Assembly (NCBI GenBank): GCA_964448045.1
Contig: CAYUVF010000039.1
Coordinates: 1-42,069 of the forward strand
Source of the DNA: CAYUVF01 sp964448045
Lineage (GTDB): Bacteria > Bacteroidota > Rhodothermia > Rhodothermales > Salinibacteraceae
Direction of reading: 5' to 3'
Length of the DNA stretch: 42,069 nucleotides
A program made the translations under genes and the position numbers. The notes under the pieces are model-generated. The model worked only from the letters and a program-made list of their open reading frames with translations, ran no database searches and was not told the origin of the DNA. Below are positions 33,765 through 41,856 of this stretch, one piece after another (within the stretch, counting starts at the first letter, position 1; the number at the start of each line of letters is the position of its first letter).

Positions 33765-34553
33765 ATGATGGCCCGATTGCGCGACGAATGGAGGCGCCTA
33801 CGCGCGGCTACGGCCACGCTCGACGCCCAGACCGTCACGGTGCTGATTGCGTCGGTCCTGCTGATCTTCGTCCAGTTCACGTGGGGTGACCGCGATATTT
33901 TCCTCGCGCACCTGGCCGATGCCGTGCCGAGCGCGTGGCGCGGCGTGCTCTCGTGGGGCTGGTGGTTTGGGATGCAGGGCGTGACCGGCTTCATCGTCCC
34001 CGTGCTGATCCTGACGCTGATCTTCCGCCGTTCGCCTGCGGAGATCGGCCTCGGCTGGGGCGATTGGAAGCTGGCTTCGGTGCTCGCCGGGCTCTACGTC
34101 CCGATTGTCGCAATCGGAACGTGGGTGCTCTCCGATGGGGCCGAGTTTCAGGCACAGTACCCGCACTACCAGCCCGCGGCGACGAACTGGCACTTCTTTG
34201 TCGTCTACGAGCTGCTCTTTCTTTTCTACTGGATCGGCTGGGAGTACCTCTGGCGCGGATTCGTGCTCTTTGGCACGGCGCGCACGTTTGGCCTCTACGC
34301 GATATTCGTGCAGGCCGTGCCGTTTGCGCTGCTGCACTTCAACAAGCCGCTGTCCGAAGCCGTGCTCTCCATCGTGGGGGGCATCGCCCTCGGCGCGCTC
34401 GTCTGGCGCTGCCGCAGCTTCTGGATCGCCGTGCCCATCCACGCCGCCCAGATGCTCCTGCTCGACCTCTGGTGCAGCCTGCGCATCCGCACCGGCATCT
34501 CCGGCATCGGGTGGGACGCGTTTGTGGAGGTGATTCGTACGGTTGCAGGGTAG
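33765..34553 (+). CDS. CPBP-family intramembrane protein
   Basis: The 262-residue polytopic protein has about seven membrane segments. It carries the CPBP (Rce1-like) motifs: GWEYLWRGFVLFG with Glu160 and Arg164, FALLHFNKPL with His191, and IPIHAAQM-like IAVPIHAAQM with His226. The usual double Glu of motif 1 is W-E here, so only one acidic residue remains. CPBP proteins are intramembrane glutamic proteases or inactive relatives in bacteria. Two ATG codons (33765 and 33768) are possible. It stands alone, divergent from lemA and convergent with the barrel gene. Confidence 0.87.
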   Translation: MMARLRDEWRRLRAATATLDAQTVTVLIASVLLIFVQFTWGDRDIFLAHLADAVPSAWRGVLSWGWWFGMQGVTGFIVPVLILTLIFRRSPAEIGLGWGDWKLASVLAGLYVPIVAIGTWVLSDGAEFQAQYPHYQPAATNWHFFVVYELLFLFYWIGWEYLWRGFVLFGTARTFGLYAIFVQAVPFALLHFNKPLSEAVLSIVGGIALGALVWRCRSFWIAVPIHAAQMLLLDLWCSLRIRTGISGIGWDAFVEVIRTVAG

Positions 34554-34611
34554 CCGGTTTCAGGGGTGCAGGCTCTGCGTTCTGCCTCTCAACCGGCACC
34601 CTTTCAACCGG
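34553..34611. terminator. Possible convergent hairpin after the CPBP gene
   Basis: GCCGGTT (34553-34559) and AACCGGC (34591-34597) are a perfect 7-bp inverted repeat with a 31-base loop, and a further AACCGG follows at 34606-34611. It overlaps the CPBP stop codon and fills the gap to the convergent barrel gene. No T-run, so its terminator role is weakly supported. Confidence 0.35.
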
Positions 34612-34628
34612 ACAACGGGCCAACCGTC

Positions 34629-35669
34629 TCACAAATAAATCTGCAGCGTGAGCAGGTGCATCCCGTCGCGGGTGTACGGCTCGATGACGACGGCGTAGCC
34701 CGCTTCGACGTCGAGGTTGCCGACGCGCTCGCGGACGCCGAGGCCGGCGCTGGGCCGCAGCCCGACGGTATCATCCACCCCGATGCGGCTGAGCCCGCCC
34801 CGCAGCGCCAGCACGTCCATCACGCGGTAGGATCCACCGAGGCGAACGCGCCCGCCGTGCACGAGCAGGCTCTCCGTCTGAAACGTCGTCGTGGGCGAGC
34901 CGCCCGTCGTGGCGGGCACGCGCGTCCGCTGCTCCAGCGGCGTGAAGCGCGACTCGTACTCGGCCGTGACGCGCGCCTTGCCGTCCATGAAGCGGTAGGC
35001 ACCAGCCAGGCGCACACGCACGGGAAAGCGATCGGTGGTGGAGCGGCCGCCCTCGAACGCGCTCGACGTATCCCAGCTGTAATTCGCCAGCAGATCGCTC
35101 ACCACGGCCCCGACGTGAATCTGCTCGGTGACCTGCAGATGCGCCCCCACGTCCACCCCAATCGTGATGACCGGATCGACGGCGTCGAGGTAATCGGCCT
35201 GATAGAGCTTGAGTGCCGCACCAGCCGAGAAGCGCTCCCCGAAGCGATTGCCGAACGCCAGAAAGAGATTAAACTCGTCGGTCGAGAGATCTTCGGTGTG
35301 ATAGCCGCTGTCGTCGCGTCCGTCGATGCCTGTCACGCCCGCGTGGATGAGTCCCAGCGCGGCGCCGGCGCTCGGCTGGATGGGCGTGGCGAACTGGAGG
35401 AACTGCAGCTCCCGATCCATCGACATGAACGCGGCGGAGGCGGAAAGCTGCTGCTCGGCCATGTAGGGCGCCAGCGCCGGGTTATAGTACGGGCTGGCGT
35501 TGCCCCAACCGTCGGCAGCGATGGCGTTGCCCATAGCGATGCCGCGGGCGTCGAAGCCGTTCCGGGCGAACGAGCCGGCCGCGGCGTCCTGCGCGAGCGC
35601 CGGGCGCACCCCGGCGCCGATGAGCAGGAGCAGCCCTCCGGCCAAAAGAAAGCGTTGTACGTGCGTCAT
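34629..35669 (-). CDS. PorV/PorQ-like outer-membrane beta-barrel protein
   Basis: The 346-residue product begins at ATG 35669 with a signal peptide (FLLAGGLLLLIGAGVRPALA-Q). The mature part has the PorV/PorQ (FadL-like, UPF0164) look: GFDARGIAMGNAIAADGWGNASPYYNPALAPY near 38-69, where early residues around G-A-MGNA and NPA are typical, then a run of barrel strands ending LLTLQIYL. PorV-type proteins shuttle cargo of the type IX secretion system to the attachment complex. It follows the sorting-domain protein gene by 43 bases on the same strand, which fits that role. A PorQ-like or other FadL-type function remains possible. Confidence 0.82.
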   Translation of the reverse strand: MTHVQRFLLAGGLLLLIGAGVRPALAQDAAAGSFARNGFDARGIAMGNAIAADGWGNASPYYNPALAPYMAEQQLSASAAFMSMDRELQFLQFATPIQPSAGAALGLIHAGVTGIDGRDDSGYHTEDLSTDEFNLFLAFGNRFGERFSAGAALKLYQADYLDAVDPVITIGVDVGAHLQVTEQIHVGAVVSDLLANYSWDTSSAFEGGRSTTDRFPVRVRLAGAYRFMDGKARVTAEYESRFTPLEQRTRVPATTGGSPTTTFQTESLLVHGGRVRLGGSYRVMDVLALRGGLSRIGVDDTVGLRPSAGLGVRERVGNLDVEAGYAVVIEPYTRDGMHLLTLQIYL

Positions 35670-35712
35670 AGGTTCGTTCGATTGGTCAAGTGCCACAGCG
35701 CCGGCGGATGGG

Positions 35713-37299
35713 CTACTCCATGATCAGAATCTTGCCACGCAGGGTCTGATCGCCCGTGTCGACCGTGTAGAAATACGGCCCGTTCGCCACGCGCACCCCG
35801 CCTGCATCCGTGCCGTCCCACTCGGTTTCCTGCTCGCCCGCCGGCTGGCCGGCGTCGACGATGCGGCGCACGAGGTTCATGCTGAAGTCGAAGATGCGCA
35901 CCTCCACGTCGGCGGGCTGATCGAGCTCGTAGCGGATGCGCACGACGCGGTCAGCCGCCGGCGAGAACGGGTTCGGATAGGCGTACGTCTCGACGTCCGG
36001 CACGGCCTCGCTGGGCGTCTCCGGATTGACGGGCACATCGGCGCGGAAGAGCGACCACGCCTCGGCGCCGACCGGCCGGCGCAGCAGCCCGTCGTCGGTG
36101 CCCGCCCAGATGGCCGAGGTCGTCGTCGCCACGGCGCGGACGCTCACGTTCGAGCGGACGAACGCCTCCGGATCGGTCAGCTCAAAGGTGCGGATCGACT
36201 GCCACGTCCGCCCGTCGTCGTCCGAGATGAACAGCCCCCGATCGCCCGCGGCGTAGATCCGCCCCTCGTGGAAGGCCAGATCGAAGATGCGCTCGCCGAC
36301 GAGCATCTGCTCAAAGGTGGCGCCGCCGTCGCGCGTGACGGTGAGGCCGAAGCGCTGGCGATCCCCCTCGGCGATGTTGAAGGGCCAGGTGGCCATCCAG
36401 ATAGCGTTTGGTTGCCCGTTGCGCACCTGCTCCTCAATGGTAACGACGCGGTTGCCCGTCAGCCCGTCGGGCGTCCGGTTGTAGGTGAAGCGCTGCCAGA
36501 TGCGACCGTTCGGCTGGATGTCGCTGGGACGCGAGCGGTTGACGCCCGCCGCCGTCCCGGCCCAGACGGTGCCGCTCTGGTCGACGAGCACGTCGAACGC
36601 GATATGGTTGAGCCATCCCCGATTCTGGCGCGGCGGTCCGACGAAGAAGCTGTATGTGCTGTCGGGGAAAATGGCGCGCAGCGAATCGGGCGGGAGCACC
36701 ACGCGCCCCCACGATCGCCCCTGATCGGCGCTGCGGCGCACGCCGCTGAAGCCGCCCGCGACCCACACGTCGCCCGTCTGCGGATCGAAGTCGATGCCTG
36801 TGGGGGCGTTACCGGCTTCCTGGGTGATGGGCGCAGCCTCCAGCGTCGAAACGCCGTACGGCACGCTGCGGTTGTCGGGGCTGTCGAGCTGCGGCAGGCG
36901 GTAGGTGAACGAGTCGCCGCCATCGGTGGAGAAGCTAAAGCCGCCGGCGCCGGCCTGCCCATCGCCCGCGTCGAACGCGAGCCCGGCCCAGACGACCGAT
37001 CCGCCGCCCGGCTGCCCCTCGACGTCGAAGGTAAAGACCTGGTTCTGATTGTTGCCGAGCGCATCCTGCGGAGCCGATAAAAAGGTCTCGCCGCCGTCCG
37101 GGGTCACGTTGAGCAGCGGTCCCACCCAGAGCGAATCACCCTGCGCGTGGAGCACCTGCACGAAGTTACTGGGGATGCCCGCCGTGGGCGTTAGCTCGGC
37201 CAGCTCATCGGCTGAGAGCGTCGTCTGCCCCTGCGCCGATCCGGCCCCCATCAGCAGCCCGACTCCCACCAGCCAAGAAAGAAAACGCAATGTGTTCAT
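35713..37299 (-). CDS. BNR/propeller protein with C-terminal sorting-type (FlgD-like) domain
   Basis: The 528-residue product starts at ATG 37299 with a signal peptide (FLSWLVGVGLLMGAGSAQG-Q). Most of it is a beta-propeller with Asp-box motifs: FSTDGGDSF near 123-131, RSADQGRSWGRV, TVTRDGGATFEQM and FISDDDGRTWQSI. The last 90 residues, from YPNPFSPAADRVVRIRYEL to YFYTVDTGDQTLRGKILIME, are the FlgD-like / type A C-terminal domain used as a secretion signal by type IX systems. It is probably a secreted or surface protein handled by the neighbouring barrel protein. The ligand of the propeller is not known. Confidence 0.87.
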   Translation of the reverse strand: MNTLRFLSWLVGVGLLMGAGSAQGQTTLSADELAELTPTAGIPSNFVQVLHAQGDSLWVGPLLNVTPDGGETFLSAPQDALGNNQNQVFTFDVEGQPGGGSVVWAGLAFDAGDGQAGAGGFSFSTDGGDSFTYRLPQLDSPDNRSVPYGVSTLEAAPITQEAGNAPTGIDFDPQTGDVWVAGGFSGVRRSADQGRSWGRVVLPPDSLRAIFPDSTYSFFVGPPRQNRGWLNHIAFDVLVDQSGTVWAGTAAGVNRSRPSDIQPNGRIWQRFTYNRTPDGLTGNRVVTIEEQVRNGQPNAIWMATWPFNIAEGDRQRFGLTVTRDGGATFEQMLVGERIFDLAFHEGRIYAAGDRGLFISDDDGRTWQSIRTFELTDPEAFVRSNVSVRAVATTTSAIWAGTDDGLLRRPVGAEAWSLFRADVPVNPETPSEAVPDVETYAYPNPFSPAADRVVRIRYELDQPADVEVRIFDFSMNLVRRIVDAGQPAGEQETEWDGTDAGGVRVANGPYFYTVDTGDQTLRGKILIME

Positions 37300-37335
37300 G
37301 TGCTCAGACCCCATGCAGCGAAGAACGAAAGGCGG

Positions 37336-37797
37336 TTACTCGGATTCGGGTGCGATCACGCGGAGGGAGCTGACTACCTGATTGCTCACCTGCTGATCGT
37401 TGTCGATGGCAAACGCGCGAAAGGTGTAGATTTCGTCTTGCTCGGCATTGAGCGTCAGCTCTCCCGCAATGCCGTACGTATCGCCCTCCAGCTGCTGCAG
37501 CGAATCCTGAATCGTGCTGCCGGGCGTGGATGACGGTTCGACGGTGAACACGACCCGATCGATGGTGCCATCGGCGTCCTGCGCCGTTACTTGCAGCGCA
37601 AACGGGATGGCAGCCTGGCCGTCTGTGACCCGCTCGGGCGGCAGCTCGGCGATGCGCACCGTGTCGGGTGCGAAGGCGAGGTTCGACACCGTAGGCGCGG
37701 CGCGGTCGAGCGGTGCGGGGCCGGGCGTCGCATCGCACGCGGCGAGCACCAGCGCCAGCACAACGGAGCAACATCCGATCCAGAGCAGACGAGACAT
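37336..37797 (-). CDS. Lipoprotein of unknown function
   Basis: The 153-residue product starts at ATG 37797 with a lipoprotein signal (SVVLALVLAAC, Cys21). The mature part looks like a single beta-sandwich: APTVSNLAFAPDTVRIAELPPERV, then PFALQVTAQDADGTIDRVVFTV and YGIAGELTLNAEQDEIYTFRAFAIDNDQQVSN. This resembles an Ig/cadherin-type domain with a DADGTI turn that could bind calcium. The frame remains open upstream into the M50 gene, but the lipobox decides the start. It sits between the M50 protease and the sorting-domain protein genes, 29 and 36 bases away, so it is almost certainly co-transcribed. Confidence 0.8.
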   Translation of the reverse strand: MSRLLWIGCCSVVLALVLAACDATPGPAPLDRAAPTVSNLAFAPDTVRIAELPPERVTDGQAAIPFALQVTAQDADGTIDRVVFTVEPSSTPGSTIQDSLQQLEGDTYGIAGELTLNAEQDEIYTFRAFAIDNDQQVSNQVVSSLRVIAPESE

Positions 37798-37826
37798 ACA
37801 GGCAGCAGGTTGAGCGAGGGAGCAGA

Positions 37827-39050
37827 TCAGGCCATGTAGATGGGCCGCAGACTGAAGCACAGGATGAAGATGACGATGGCGGCGTAACCGAGCCAGCGGC
37901 GGCGCGGCGTGAGCGCCTCGGGCCGGACCACCGGCGGATGGTCGACGCGGATGAACAGGACGATGAGCAGCGTCCAGATGAGCCATCCGGTATACGCGAA
38001 GTGCTCCACGACGGGTTCGAACGCCTGCCCCACGGCGACGACCGCGAGCACGCCCAGGAGCGCGGGGGCCACGTAGCGATGCTGCCCGCCGAACGTGCGA
38101 CTCAGGTAATAATACAGGATCGCTGCCAGGATAAACCACGAGGCCTGCCCGGCGAGCGGCGCGTAGTCGTACAGCATCGGCGCTATGCTGTCCATAAACC
38201 CAATCCCGCCCGAGACGAGCAGCACAATCACGAAAGCACGCGCGAGCCGGCTGTGCCACTTGCGCCCGAAGAGCGCGTAGAGCACGTGCCCGCCATCGAG
38301 CTGACCGACGGGGAGCAGGTTGAGCGCCGTAAAGAACAGCCCGAGCCATCCGGCAAATAGCACGGGGTAGTGATACATCTCGTACATGGGCGGCACGTTG
38401 GGGAAGACCTGCGCCAGCATCCAGTAGAGCAGCGTGTTACCTACCATAATCTGCGCGGCGCCCTCGCCATCGGCCGATCCCAACATCTCATCCGGGAAGG
38501 TGCCGTTCTGGCGGATGTACTCTTTCAGCGCCTCGTGGCCGGCCTGATCGAGCAGATACTCCGGGCCCGGCAGCGTCGCCATCGCGTACAGCAGCACCCC
38601 GAATGCCACGACGAATCCAGCCACCGGCCCCGACACACCCACGTCGAATAACTTACGCGTGCTCGGGATAGGCTCGCGGATGCTGATGACCGCGCCGAAG
38701 TTGCCAATCCCATTGAACGGAAACGGGATGTAGTAGGGCAGCGAGGTGGCGATCCGGTGCCGCCGCGCGGCGAAATAGTGGCCAAACTCATGGACCGTCA
38801 GAAAAAGCAGTAGGGGGATGGCGTAGCGAACCCCGTCCCACACCTGCGCCCAGTAGCCCACCTGCTCGTAATATTCATAGCGGCTCACCCACTGCATTCC
38901 GGCATAGACCGTCGACGCCAGCGTAAGCGCAAACAGCAAGATGTGGAGCCAGTACCGGTCGGTCGCCTGCTGCGCATCCGGCTGCTGATACGCCGGGCGC
39001 CGCGGTTCCGCGGGCTCCGACACGTCGGTAGAGGGCGTTGCAGATTCCAC
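37827..39050 (-). CDS. Site-2-type intramembrane metalloprotease (M50)
   Basis: The 407-residue protein has about nine membrane segments. The zinc motif is HEFGH (87-91) in VHEFGHYFAARRH, and the third ligand is Asp252 in NLLPVGQLDGGH (244-255). GPVAGFVVAFG between them matches the family. There is no PDZ domain, so it resembles the group typified by plant EGY-like and bacterial S2P-like proteins and not RseP. Such proteases cut membrane-anchored regulators. It is the first gene of the run M50-lipoprotein-BNR-barrel on the minus strand. No anti-sigma factor is encoded nearby to suggest a substrate. Confidence 0.93.
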   Translation of the reverse strand: MESATPSTDVSEPAEPRRPAYQQPDAQQATDRYWLHILLFALTLASTVYAGMQWVSRYEYYEQVGYWAQVWDGVRYAIPLLLFLTVHEFGHYFAARRHRIATSLPYYIPFPFNGIGNFGAVISIREPIPSTRKLFDVGVSGPVAGFVVAFGVLLYAMATLPGPEYLLDQAGHEALKEYIRQNGTFPDEMLGSADGEGAAQIMVGNTLLYWMLAQVFPNVPPMYEMYHYPVLFAGWLGLFFTALNLLPVGQLDGGHVLYALFGRKWHSRLARAFVIVLLVSGGIGFMDSIAPMLYDYAPLAGQASWFILAAILYYYLSRTFGGQHRYVAPALLGVLAVVAVGQAFEPVVEHFAYTGWLIWTLLIVLFIRVDHPPVVRPEALTPRRRWLGYAAIVIFILCFSLRPIYMA

Positions 39051-39244
39051 AGGCGGTACTCCAAGCGACAGACAGTTCGAGCCAATGATGTGCAGATGCG
39101 GGGCGGCACCTCGGCGCGGCCCACATGCACGATCCCCGTTACGCGCCCTCTCCTCCAGAGTTCAACCCGCGCAGGCGCTTCGCCCCGGCGCCGCCGATTA
39201 AATCGAGCGCGACCGCCCGAACTCACACGATTTTCCCCGCTCGG

Positions 39245-40453
39245 CTACCGCAGGGCTGCGAGGCCCGCTTCGATGCGGTCCATGGCGGTTTCGAGATCAT
39301 CCATTGACGCGGCGTACGAAATGCGCAGCCCGTTCGGCGCGCCAAAGGCCGCACCCGGCACCAGCGCCACGTCGTGCTCCTCCAGCAGGTAGAAGCACAG
39401 GTCGTTGCTGTTCTCGATGAGCCGCTCGTCGGGCGTTTGCCGGCCGAAGAACGTTGCCACCTCGGGGAAGACATAGAAGGCGCCTTCGGGGGTGGGGCAG
39501 CGCACGCCGTCGATGCTGCGGAGGCGCTCCAGCACGAAATCGCGGCGCTCGCGGAACGCCCGCACCATCCGCTCGACCGGCTGCATGTCCATCTCGATGG
39601 CGGCCACGCCCGCCTTCTGCGAGATACTGCTGGGCGCCGAAGTGAGCTGCCCCTGCACCTTCGCCGCCGCCTTCGTGATCGGCTCCGGCGCGGCCAGGTA
39701 GCCGAGGCGCCAGCCCGTCATCGCGTACCCTTTCGAGAAGCCGTTCACCGTCACCGTCCGCCCCTTCATTCCCGGCAGCGCCGCGAAGGAGACGTGCTCG
39801 GCATCGTAGAGGACGTACTCATAAATCTCATCCGAGATGACGAACAGATCGTCGTACTGGCCCACCACGTCAGCGAGTGCGGCCAGCTCCTCCGGCGAGT
39901 AGACCGACCCGGTCGGGTTCGACGGCGAGCACAGGATGAGCAGGCGCGTTCGCTCGGTGAGGGCATCGTCGAGCTGCTCGGGCGACAGCCGATAGCCCGA
40001 CTCGACGGGGGTCGATACGACCTTCGGATCGGCCCCGGCGAAGCGCGTCATCTCCGGATAGCTCACCCAGTACGGGGCGGGAATCAGCACCTCGTCGCCG
40101 GGTCCGCATAGCACGTGCGTCGCCAGCGCGATGGACTGCTTGGCGCCGTTCGAGCAGAGGATCTGGCTTGGCGCGTAGTCCAATCCGTTCTCCGCCTCCA
40201 GCTTTGTGCAGATGGCCTCCCGCAGCGCCATCATACCGGCGTTCTCAGTATAGTGCGTAAAGCCGCTGCGGATGGCCGCGACACCGGCGTCGGAGATAGG
40301 CTTGGGCGTGTCGAAATCGGGTTCGCCCGCGCTGAGGCTCACCACGGGCCGGCCGGCGCGGCGCAGCTCGGTAGCGCGGGCCGACATCGCGAGCGTGGCC
40401 GACGGCTGCATGGACGCCACCCGCTTGTTGAATTCGATGGACGATACAGGCAT
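39245..40453 (-). CDS. Class I/II pyridoxal-phosphate aminotransferase (aspartate type)
   Basis: The 402-residue product starts at ATG 40453 (MPVSSIEFNKRV). It shows VVSLSAGEPDFDTPKPI (37-53), ILCSNGAKQSIALA, ILCSPSNPTGSVYS (173-186), VISDEIYEYVLYD (205-217), the PLP lysine in VNGFSKGYAMTGWRLGY (Lys241), and PNGLRISYAASMDDL near the end. This is the aminotransferase I-gamma pattern of bacterial aspartate or aromatic/prephenate transaminases. The substrate is most likely aspartate/oxaloacetate. It stands between the M50 unit and coaD and probably has its own promoter. Confidence 0.93.
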   Translation of the reverse strand: MPVSSIEFNKRVASMQPSATLAMSARATELRRAGRPVVSLSAGEPDFDTPKPISDAGVAAIRSGFTHYTENAGMMALREAICTKLEAENGLDYAPSQILCSNGAKQSIALATHVLCGPGDEVLIPAPYWVSYPEMTRFAGADPKVVSTPVESGYRLSPEQLDDALTERTRLLILCSPSNPTGSVYSPEELAALADVVGQYDDLFVISDEIYEYVLYDAEHVSFAALPGMKGRTVTVNGFSKGYAMTGWRLGYLAAPEPITKAAAKVQGQLTSAPSSISQKAGVAAIEMDMQPVERMVRAFRERRDFVLERLRSIDGVRCPTPEGAFYVFPEVATFFGRQTPDERLIENSNDLCFYLLEEHDVALVPGAAFGAPNGLRISYAASMDDLETAMDRIEAGLAALR

Positions 40454-40660
40454 GATGCGTAGTCGAGAGTAGGTGTGTGGGAATATGGGTGAGCAGCTAA
40501 CGAGCGGAGCCAACTAAGAAAACTAAGAAAGAATATGGTGATCCCGGTATTTTCTTCCCTCCATCGCTTGCCCGTTACCTTGTTCGCCGATCCGCCATCT
40601 GCCATCCCCCGTTGTTCGAAAGATAGCTCCACCGATGGGCAACCATCCATCCGGCAGCAT
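40454..40660. other. Intergenic region with low-complexity sequence
   Basis: The first part (40460-40500) has GTGTGTGGGAATATGGGTGAG-like sequence, resembling the other low-complexity intergenic stretches, and AACTAAGAAAACTAAGAAAG at 40512-40531 is a short direct repeat. I see no gene or terminator with a T-run in it. Confidence 0.4.
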
Positions 40661-41158
40661 TCATGCGTCACCGGCCGCGTTTCGCTTGCGCTTCAACGCG
40701 TCGACCACGGGCGGCGGGACAAACTTGGATGCATCGCCGTCCCAGCGATGCACGTCGCGAACAATGGTGGCGCTGACGAGCGCGTAGCTCTCCGAGGTCA
40801 TCAGGAAAACCGTTTCAAGCTTGGGCGCGAGTTTGCGGTTGGCAAAGGCCATCCGAAATTCGTAGTCGAAGTCGCTGACCTGCCGCAACCCCCGCACGAG
40901 CGCCGTCGCTCCCACCTCGTGCGCCCGGTCTACGATCAGCCCCTCGTGCGAAGCGACGCGGACGCCATCGAGGTCGGTCGTACACTGGCGAATAAGATCA
41001 CACCGTTCCTGCGTCGAAAAGAGCGTCGACTTGTTCACGTTGACGCCGACGGTGACCTCAACCGCGTCGAACAGGCGCAGGGCTCGCTTGAGCACATCGA
41101 GGTGGCCGTAGGTGAAGGGATCAAACGTTCCGGGATATAGCGCGAGTTGGCCATTCAT
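40661..41158 (-). CDS. coaD: Phosphopantetheine adenylyltransferase
   Basis: CoaD transfers AMP from ATP to 4'-phosphopantetheine in coenzyme A synthesis. The 165-residue product has LALYPGTFDPFTYGHLDVLKRAL (residues 5-27) with the T-x-G-H nucleotide motif as YGH, then VNKSTLFSTQER, VRGLRQVSDFDYEFRMAFANRKL, ETVFLMTSE and the ATP-binding VSATIVRDVHRW, where the usual I-S-S-T is V-S-A-T. Length is standard. It follows rsmD by 30 bases on the same strand, a widespread gene pair. Confidence 0.96.
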   Translation of the reverse strand: MNGQLALYPGTFDPFTYGHLDVLKRALRLFDAVEVTVGVNVNKSTLFSTQERCDLIRQCTTDLDGVRVASHEGLIVDRAHEVGATALVRGLRQVSDFDYEFRMAFANRKLAPKLETVFLMTSESYALVSATIVRDVHRWDGDASKFVPPPVVDALKRKRNAAGDA

Positions 41159-41188
41159 GGCATCCAGGCGAGCGAAGAAAAGGAGGAG

Positions 41189-41782
41189 CTACGTCGCAGC
41201 GTCGTCTTCGGAGGGGGCTGCTTCTTCGGCGTCCTCGTCGGGCTCCAGTGCCGGGCGAAAGAGGCTGACGATGGTACGGCCGTAGGGGCGGCTCGTCATC
41301 AGCCGGGGATGCTCGTCGAAGAAGATGCGGGAGTCATGCTCCAGCGTGAAAACGCCATCGTTTTTGAGATGCGGAATAGCGAGATCGGGCATGCGGTCCA
41401 TCGCCTCCAGGTCGTACGGCGGATCGGCCATGATGAGGTCGAAGGACGGTCCGCTGTAGTGCTCCAGATAGGCGACGGCGTCGGTCTGCAAGAAGAAGCA
41501 CTGATCCTCGACTTCGAGCATCTCCGCATTCTCCCGCGCGACGGCCAGCACCTCCGCATTGTTCTCGACGAAGGTGACGAAAGCGGCACCGCGGCTAAGG
41601 GCTTCGAAGCCAAGCGCCCCGGTGCCGCAGAACAGATCGAGCACCTCGGCATCTTCGATGAAGATCCGGCTGTCGACCAGTCCAAAGAGCGATTCCCGCG
41701 TGCGAGCGGTGGAGGGGCGGGTCAGGTGCCCCTCGGGCGAGTTGAGAACGCGTCCGCGGAAGCGGCCGGCAATGATGCGCAT
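41189..41782 (-). CDS. rsmD: 16S rRNA (guanine-N2) methyltransferase RsmD
   Basis: RsmD methylates G966 of 16S rRNA (E. coli numbering). The 197-residue product opens MRIIAGRFRGRVLNSPEG, then RPSTARTRESLFGLV, SAM-binding VLDLFCGTGALGFEALSRG and the catalytic MADPPYDLEAM with the DPPY motif. A glutamate/aspartate-rich tail (DEDAEEAAPSEDDAAT) of about 20 residues extends beyond the family end. It lies 74 bases after the partial gene at the right edge, on the same strand, with coaD next. Confidence 0.95.
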   Translation of the reverse strand: MRIIAGRFRGRVLNSPEGHLTRPSTARTRESLFGLVDSRIFIEDAEVLDLFCGTGALGFEALSRGAAFVTFVENNAEVLAVARENAEMLEVEDQCFFLQTDAVAYLEHYSGPSFDLIMADPPYDLEAMDRMPDLAIPHLKNDGVFTLEHDSRIFFDEHPRLMTSRPYGRTIVSLFRPALEPDEDAEEAAPSEDDAAT

Positions 41783-41856
41783 AGCGTGTAGGGTGGGCGT
41801 GCAAGAAGGCGTGCATCAAGTAGTAACGCCCGGAGCGACCGATGTTCGGACGGCCG

